The notes below the pieces were generated by a model that saw nothing but the letters and a program-made list of their open reading frames with translations, had not been told where the DNA came from and made no database searches. From Candidatus Gastranaerophilales bacterium (GTDB lineage: Bacteria; Cyanobacteriota; Vampirovibrionia; Gastranaerophilales; Gastranaerophilaceae): DNA of 34,128 nt. The stretch is from NCBI GenBank assembly GCA_944322865.1, contig CALUQJ010000014.1, positions 1 through 34,128 of the forward strand, read 5' to 3'. Positions 33,048 through 34,128 of this stretch are shown here, one piece after another. How positions within the stretch are numbered: position 1 is the stretch's first letter; each line of letters opens with the position of its first letter. Both the position numbers and the translations under genes were made by a program.

Positions 33048-33706
33048 AGATTAGCTTTTTTAGCCTCCTGCCAGACATCCGGAATACGTTTTTGTAAATC
33101 TTCCAAAGAATCTTTGATAATCTTTTTGAACTCGGCATCTTGTTCCGGTGTGCTGTCCTGGGGAACATAAATCGGCTCCCCATAAAGATTAACTATTTGA
33201 GTATCAAAAACAGGGGTTGTCATTTTATCCCAGGATGGAAGTGTGATAAAGGTCTTTTGAGGGGAATACCAGCAGACCGGGACTATCGGAGCCCCGGAGA
33301 GTTTTGCAAGTTTAATAGCTCCATTTTTGACAACATGCAGCGGACCATGCGGACCGTCTACCATAATCGCAACACATTCACCTTCTTTTAAACGTGAAAG
33401 CATTTGCATAGACGCCTCTACGGCACCTCGTTTTTTGGCTGATCCGCGAACTGTTTTAAAACCTAAAGATTCTGTTGCATAAGCAACTATTTCTCCGTCA
33501 ATGGAATTGCTTATTAAAATGCTTAAATGCGCTTTATCTTCTATTCCGTATACGCAAAACTGATCGGAATGCCACATAACATAAATACAAGGGGTTAATA
33601 CCTTATTATTCACTTCCAGAATATGAGTAAACGGTTCCTGAAATTTCATAAAACCTTTTACTATGGATTTAAAAATCCAGACATTTTTTTTGTTGATTAA
33701 TCTCAT
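33026..33706 (-). CDS. DUF374 lysophospholipid acyltransferase-family protein
   Basis: Probable acyltransferase for an outer-membrane lipid (lipid A or related). The start at 33706 (MRLINKKNVWIFKSIVKGF) gives 226 aa; the frame is open further up, but those codons run through the promoter and the region divergent to flhB. DUF374 features: IYVMWHSDQFCVYG (H-x-x-x-x region), LISNSIDGEIVAYATESLGF, TVRGSAKKRGAVEASMQMLS, CVAIMVDGPHGPLHVVKNGA and SGAPIVPVCWYS. A perfect TATAAT ends 6 nt before the ATG without ribosome site, so the mRNA is probably leaderless. First gene of the long minus-strand envelope operon. Confidence 0.88.
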   Translation of the reverse strand: MRLINKKNVWIFKSIVKGFMKFQEPFTHILEVNNKVLTPCIYVMWHSDQFCVYGIEDKAHLSILISNSIDGEIVAYATESLGFKTVRGSAKKRGAVEASMQMLSRLKEGECVAIMVDGPHGPLHVVKNGAIKLAKLSGAPIVPVCWYSPQKTFITLPSWDKMTTPVFDTQIVNLYGEPIYVPQDSTPEQDAEFKKIIKDSLEDLQKRIPDVWQEAKKANLWKKKKI

Positions 33707-33712
33707 AAAAAA

Positions 33713-33742
33713 ATTATACCATAAAAAGAAAGGGCATATAAA
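33713..33742 (-). promoter_or_regulatory. Promoter of the envelope operon, leaderless type
   Basis: On the minus strand TATAAT (33713-33718) is followed by six T and then ATG. A TTTATA (33737-33742) 18 bp upstream serves as a weak -35. The spacing puts the transcription start at the start codon. Confidence 0.5.
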
Positions 33743-33809
33743 GTTTAAATGCAAAAGACCGGATGATAACTTTTTATGGTATAGTATAAATAGAAAGAGG
33801 AACTTTCCA

Positions 33810-34128
33810 ATGGGTGATGAAGATAAGCAGTTTGACGCCACACCGCGCAAATTGGAACAAGCTAGAAAAGAAGGGCAGGTTGTAAAATCAAAAGATTTTT
33901 CAACAGCTATTTCCCTGCTTATTCTTTTTTCAGCTATTGTTGGTCTTGCCCCATTTGTGTGGAATCAGATTGTTCAGCTATACACTCTTTTGTATGAGCA
34001 AATCCCCAATGCGCATCTGTCTGAAATAGGCATGAGTTATATACTTATGATTACTCTTAAAACAACCTGTATGATTATAGGTCCTATACTATTTCTGGCA
34101 TGGTTTGTTGCAATTATGGCAGATTTTA
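33810..34128 (+). CDS. flhB: Flagellar/type III export protein FlhB (N-terminal part)
   Basis: Export-gate membrane protein that sets substrate specificity of the flagellar or virulence type III apparatus. Only the first 106 codons are in the window. I read MGDEDKQFDATPRKLEQARK followed by EGQVVKSKDFSTAISLLILF, the standard FlhB/SctU start (TPRKLxxARKEGQV.KS), then a first hydrophobic segment and the beginning of a second (YILMITLKTTCMIIGPILFL). AGAGG at 33796-33800 precedes the ATG. It is divergent from the envelope operon across about 100 bp. FlhB is more likely than a virulence SctU, but the cleaved NPTH region lies outside the window. Confidence 0.9.
   Translation, partial: MGDEDKQFDATPRKLEQARKEGQVVKSKDFSTAISLLILFSAIVGLAPFVWNQIVQLYTLLYEQIPNAHLSEIGMSYILMITLKTTCMIIGPILFLAWFVAIMADF

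Noticed and set aside
1-34128. CRISPR arrays, insertion sequences, rRNA genes, direct-repeat phage attachment sites
   Set aside because: No regularly spaced repeats, transposase reading frames, rRNA segments or convincing flanking direct repeats were seen by eye; short att repeats could still be missed.

Overview
This AT-rich window looks like chromosome from a non-photosynthetic gut cyanobacterium of the Gastranaerophilales (Melainabacteria). The basis is recognition, not a search. A 539-aa protein starts MGLAASQARFLAITARK and a small protein starts MINNVQFTGNPAKSLEK, two N-termini I associate with that group. A Gram-negative type envelope set is present (DacB/PBP4, DUF374 acyltransferase), with the start of flhB and an activator of CoA dehydratases typical of anaerobes. 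Nearly all genes are on the minus strand.

Layout. 1-5.8 kb: ychF, a small accessory patch (unknown 205-aa protein, divergent XRE regulator, hicA-hicB toxin-antitoxin pair with a palindromic operator over its promoter), then secA with a strong terminator. 5.8-7.5 kb: the MGLAASQ-type protein with coiled-coil-like ends. 7.6-15.3 kb: a phage head and packaging module (large terminase, portal, 120-aa unknown, small terminase, neck adaptor, scaffold, coat, endolysin amidase, LuxR-type HTH, zinc-ribbon protein). It has no visible tail, integrase, repressor or replication genes. Its left-to-right map order is canonical (terL, portal ... scaffold, coat), but every gene is transcribed the other way, and intrinsic terminators subdivide it.

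15.3-19.5 kb: a structured leader region and a very long terminator hairpin, then a compact operon of ZIP metal transporter, TrpD-like phosphoribosyltransferase with an altered anthranilate-site motif, and radical SAM/SPASM protein; a BadF/HgdC-type activase lies upstream. 19.5-24.9 kb: two overlapping WYL-domain regulators run into dnaE, suggesting PafBC-like control near the replicative polymerase.

24.9-25.46 kb: the longest non-coding stretch. It holds a promoter, a tandem 16-bp repeat that folds into two GAAA-loop hairpins, ten GGA motifs and a terminator just before anmK. This is a candidate structured small RNA or leader, possibly CsrA-binding. 25.5-27 kb: anmK and a small Gastranaerophilales-type protein on the plus strand.

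27-33.7 kb: a tightly packed minus-strand run of envelope and housekeeping genes: DUF374 acyltransferase, nitrilase-family amidase, dacB, GT2 glycosyltransferase, Gfo/Idh/MocA oxidoreductase, CDP-alcohol phosphatidyltransferase, trmL and nnrD. At the right edge, divergent flhB begins and is cut by the window end. Several genes (hicA, anmK, the acyltransferase) have a -10 box so close to ATG that leaderless translation is likely. No rRNA, convincing tRNA, CRISPR array or insertion sequence was seen.
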